A stretch of DNA of 9,494 bases from Ovoidimarina sp039190895 (lineage in GTDB: Bacteria; Pseudomonadota; Alphaproteobacteria; Rhodobacterales; Rhodobacteraceae): the NCBI GenBank assembly GCA_039190895.1, contig JBCCXY010000139.1, positions 1 through 9,494 on the forward strand. Direction: 5' to 3'. The first letter of the stretch is position 1. Every line of letters begins with the position of its first letter. This document shows, piece by piece, positions 5,287 to 9,494 of the stretch. Under the pieces are notes generated by a model. The model was not told the origin of the DNA. It was given only the letters and a program-made list of their open reading frames with translations, and did not search any database. A program made the translations under genes and the position numbers.

Positions 5287-6803
5287 ACCACCCAGGCCTC
5301 GACCCGCCGGTTCGCCATCGTCCCCCAACCCCCGCCATCATCGCAGGCCAAGGGCATCGCCTCGCCAAAGCCATGGACCTCCACCGGCACGCGCCCCGCA
5401 TCATCGGGGCCAAGCCGCTCCAGCACCATATCCCGCACCGTCACGGCCCGTCGGCGGGAAACATCGCGGTTCGCCACCGCACCGCCCACCGCGTCGCTGA
5501 ACCCGGCGAGGATCAGGCGCTTGCCATCAAACACCCCTTCCTCAATCCCCTCGACCAGCCCGTCGAGATTGCCGAGGCTCACCGCATCCAGCGCCTCCCC
5601 GTCAAATCGAAACGTCGAAGTCAGCCGCTCTGCCCCATCCAACACCTCCACGATCTGCCGCAGCGACCGCGCGCCCACATCGGGACCCGTCGCCCGGATC
5701 GCATCCACCAGCCGCGCGCCCTGCTGTGCCAGGCCCCGGCCGTCGATCTGCAGATCGGCAAACCACTCCCGCTCAATTAAACGGCCGGCCTCTCGCGACG
5801 TCAGAAACGCCACATACTCCCGCCCCACCGGCGGCAAGCGCCGCGCGGGCAGATACAGCTCATAGGACAGAACCCACGGATAATCCCCGGATTTCAACGT
5901 CCGCGCCGTGGGCGCCACCGCAATCCCGCAATCGCCTGCCAGCGACAAGGGCCGCGTCGGCCCCATTGTGGACCGCATCGTCAGCCCCAACGCAAACGGA
6001 TCCGCCTGCACCGCCGCCTGCACCGCTCCGAGATCCGCATGGTAACTCGCGCCCGCGGATCCGGGCCCGTCAAAGGCCCCGCCCAAGGACCCGCTTGGCA
6101 AATGCAGCGCAATTGCCGCGTCGGGGCCGCCAACCTCTGCCCAGTTCGTCACCTCCCCGCGATAAATCCGTTGCAGATCCTCCACCGTGAGCGCCTGCAG
6201 AGGGTTCTCGGGCGACACCACGGCAACCACCGCATCCCGCGCCACCAGCCGTCGATCCCGGCGGCTACTGAGATCCGCTGCCCCGGCATCCGCCGCCAGC
6301 TCCACCTCAGCCTCCGTCGGTTCGCGAGCGGCAAAGGTCATGTCCGCTTGATCCGCCAGCAGATCCGCAAACCCCTCCCGCGACGACGTCAACCGAAACC
6401 GGATCCGCGCCACCCGCCGGTTGTCCTCTTCGGGGACCAGCAGCAGGTACAGGATATGCGTTGCGTCCTCATCCTGTCGGACATAGCCATAGCCCTTCTC
6501 GGCCGCGAACGCCTCCAGCATCGGGGTCAGCAGACGATCCACGCTTTCCGCCGCGCCAGAGATCATCAGATCCGGCACATATTCGCCCGGCACAGGGCAG
6601 GCCGCGCCTGTGCACTCCACCGCCGTGGCATCAATCGTCACGATGCCATAAGCGGAATCGACGCGCATATAGCGCCCATCGAAACTAAGCAGCTCACCCG
6701 ATATCTCAGGCCCGCCGTCCCCGGCAGAGATGGCCACAAAATCCGCCTGCGCGGCGGAACAAAAGAGGGCGGCGGCAAATGCTGCCGCAAGACACCTGCG
6801 CAT
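5277..6803 (-). CDS. Exported PstS-like substrate-binding protein with C-terminal OmpA-like domain
   Basis: This 508-residue envelope protein starts with a Sec signal peptide (MRRCLAAAFAAALFCSAAQA, likely cleaved after AQA at 20). Residues 21-75 form a small region with a Cys pair (63 and 69). From about 76 to 370 it resembles the phosphate-binding PstS/PBP-like fold: ISGAAESVDRLLTPMLEAFAAEKGY, then the hinge and second lobe VVSPENPLQALTVEDLQRIYRGEVTNW (about 196-221), ending with a YVAFLTSREAGRLIEREWF helix. Residues about 395-507 are an OmpA-like peptidoglycan-binding domain with the NxxxSxxRAxxV motif at 445-454, HGFGEAMPL, and the ending NRRVEAWV (498-505). It probably sits in the periplasm attached to the cell wall. 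Ligand and role are unknown; no ABC permease or ATPase gene is beside it, so phosphate uptake is not implied. No strong Shine-Dalgarno is seen before the ATG at 6803. It lies 60 bases downstream of secA on the same strand. Confidence 0.85.
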   Translation of the reverse strand: MRRCLAAAFAAALFCSAAQADFVAISAGDGGPEISGELLSFDGRYMRVDSAYGIVTIDATAVECTGAACPVPGEYVPDLMISGAAESVDRLLTPMLEAFAAEKGYGYVRQDEDATHILYLLLVPEEDNRRVARIRFRLTSSREGFADLLADQADMTFAAREPTEAEVELAADAGAADLSSRRDRRLVARDAVVAVVSPENPLQALTVEDLQRIYRGEVTNWAEVGGPDAAIALHLPSGSLGGAFDGPGSAGASYHADLGAVQAAVQADPFALGLTMRSTMGPTRPLSLAGDCGIAVAPTARTLKSGDYPWVLSYELYLPARRLPPVGREYVAFLTSREAGRLIEREWFADLQIDGRGLAQQGARLVDAIRATGPDVGARSLRQIVEVLDGAERLTSTFRFDGEALDAVSLGNLDGLVEGIEEGVFDGKRLILAGFSDAVGGAVANRDVSRRRAVTVRDMVLERLGPDDAGRVPVEVHGFGEAMPLACDDGGGWGTMANRRVEAWVVQK

Positions 6804-6853
6804 GCGTGATCGGTTTCAGCCTCGCTCTCGCGCGACCATGGCCGAAATCACGC
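6804..6853 (-). other. Inverted repeat between secA and the PBP-OmpA gene
   Basis: GCGTGAT (6804-6810) and ATCACGC (6847-6853) form a perfect 7-bp stem. Further partial pairing inside (TCGG 6810-6813 with CCGA 6842-6845 as an alternative) lies around a GC-rich loop. It begins 10 bases past the secA stop (minus strand). Its far arm touches the ATG of the next gene at 6801-6803. It may end or stabilise the secA message, or cover the next gene's translation start. No T-run is present. Confidence 0.35.
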
Positions 6854-6863
6854 GCAATTCCAA

Positions 6864-9494
<2,631 letters not shown>

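Noticed and set aside
4926..5780. A 284-codon plus-strand frame running from radC into the PBP-OmpA gene
   Set aside because: It overlaps two well-supported genes in other frames and its translation is Arg/Pro/His-rich nonsense.

Overview
The window is a piece of an alphaproteobacterial chromosome, most likely from the Rhodobacteraceae or a close relative. The grounds are the high GC content (about 65-70% in the conserved genes), the close match of the DnaK, DnaJ, RadC and SecA proteins to my memory of Rhodobacterales sequences, and the dnaK-dnaJ gene order. The genus cannot be named from the sequence alone.

Layout, left to right. Positions 2-2127 hold the 3' part of dnaK and all of dnaJ on the plus strand, separated by 71 bases that contain a strong hairpin. 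Positions 2146-4374 hold three minus-strand genes. In transcription order they are an FMN-dependent alpha-hydroxy-acid dehydrogenase, a membrane-anchored DM13-domain protein, and a small secreted cysteine-rich protein of unknown family. The last lies in a stretch of clearly lower GC. A REP-like GTAG-plus-hairpin element sits between the first two. Positions 4375-4536 form a divergent regulatory region with a near-perfect 21-bp palindrome. radC follows on the plus strand (4537-5286). Its 3' end overlaps by 10 bp the end of a minus-strand gene for a PstS-like substrate-binding protein fused to an OmpA-like domain (5277-6803). The rest is secA on the minus strand (6864 to the right edge, N-terminus missing).

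Most of the window is housekeeping: the DnaK/DnaJ chaperone pair, the SecA preprotein translocase motor and RadC. SecA works with SecYEG to export proteins. The three genes here with Sec-type signal peptides or membrane anchors (cysteine-rich protein, DM13 protein, PBP-OmpA protein) are plausible Sec clients, but nothing shows a specific link.

I see no mobile element, CRISPR array, tRNA, rRNA or clear defence system. The points most worth a second look are the palindrome between the dehydrogenase and radC, the REP-like element, the low-GC cysteine-rich orphan, the dnaK-dnaJ hairpin, and the final ~55 bases. That last stretch is almost pure G/C with a strong G bias and looks like a low-quality contig end that corrupts the secA N-terminus. 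No stretch longer than 300 bases lacks a gene.
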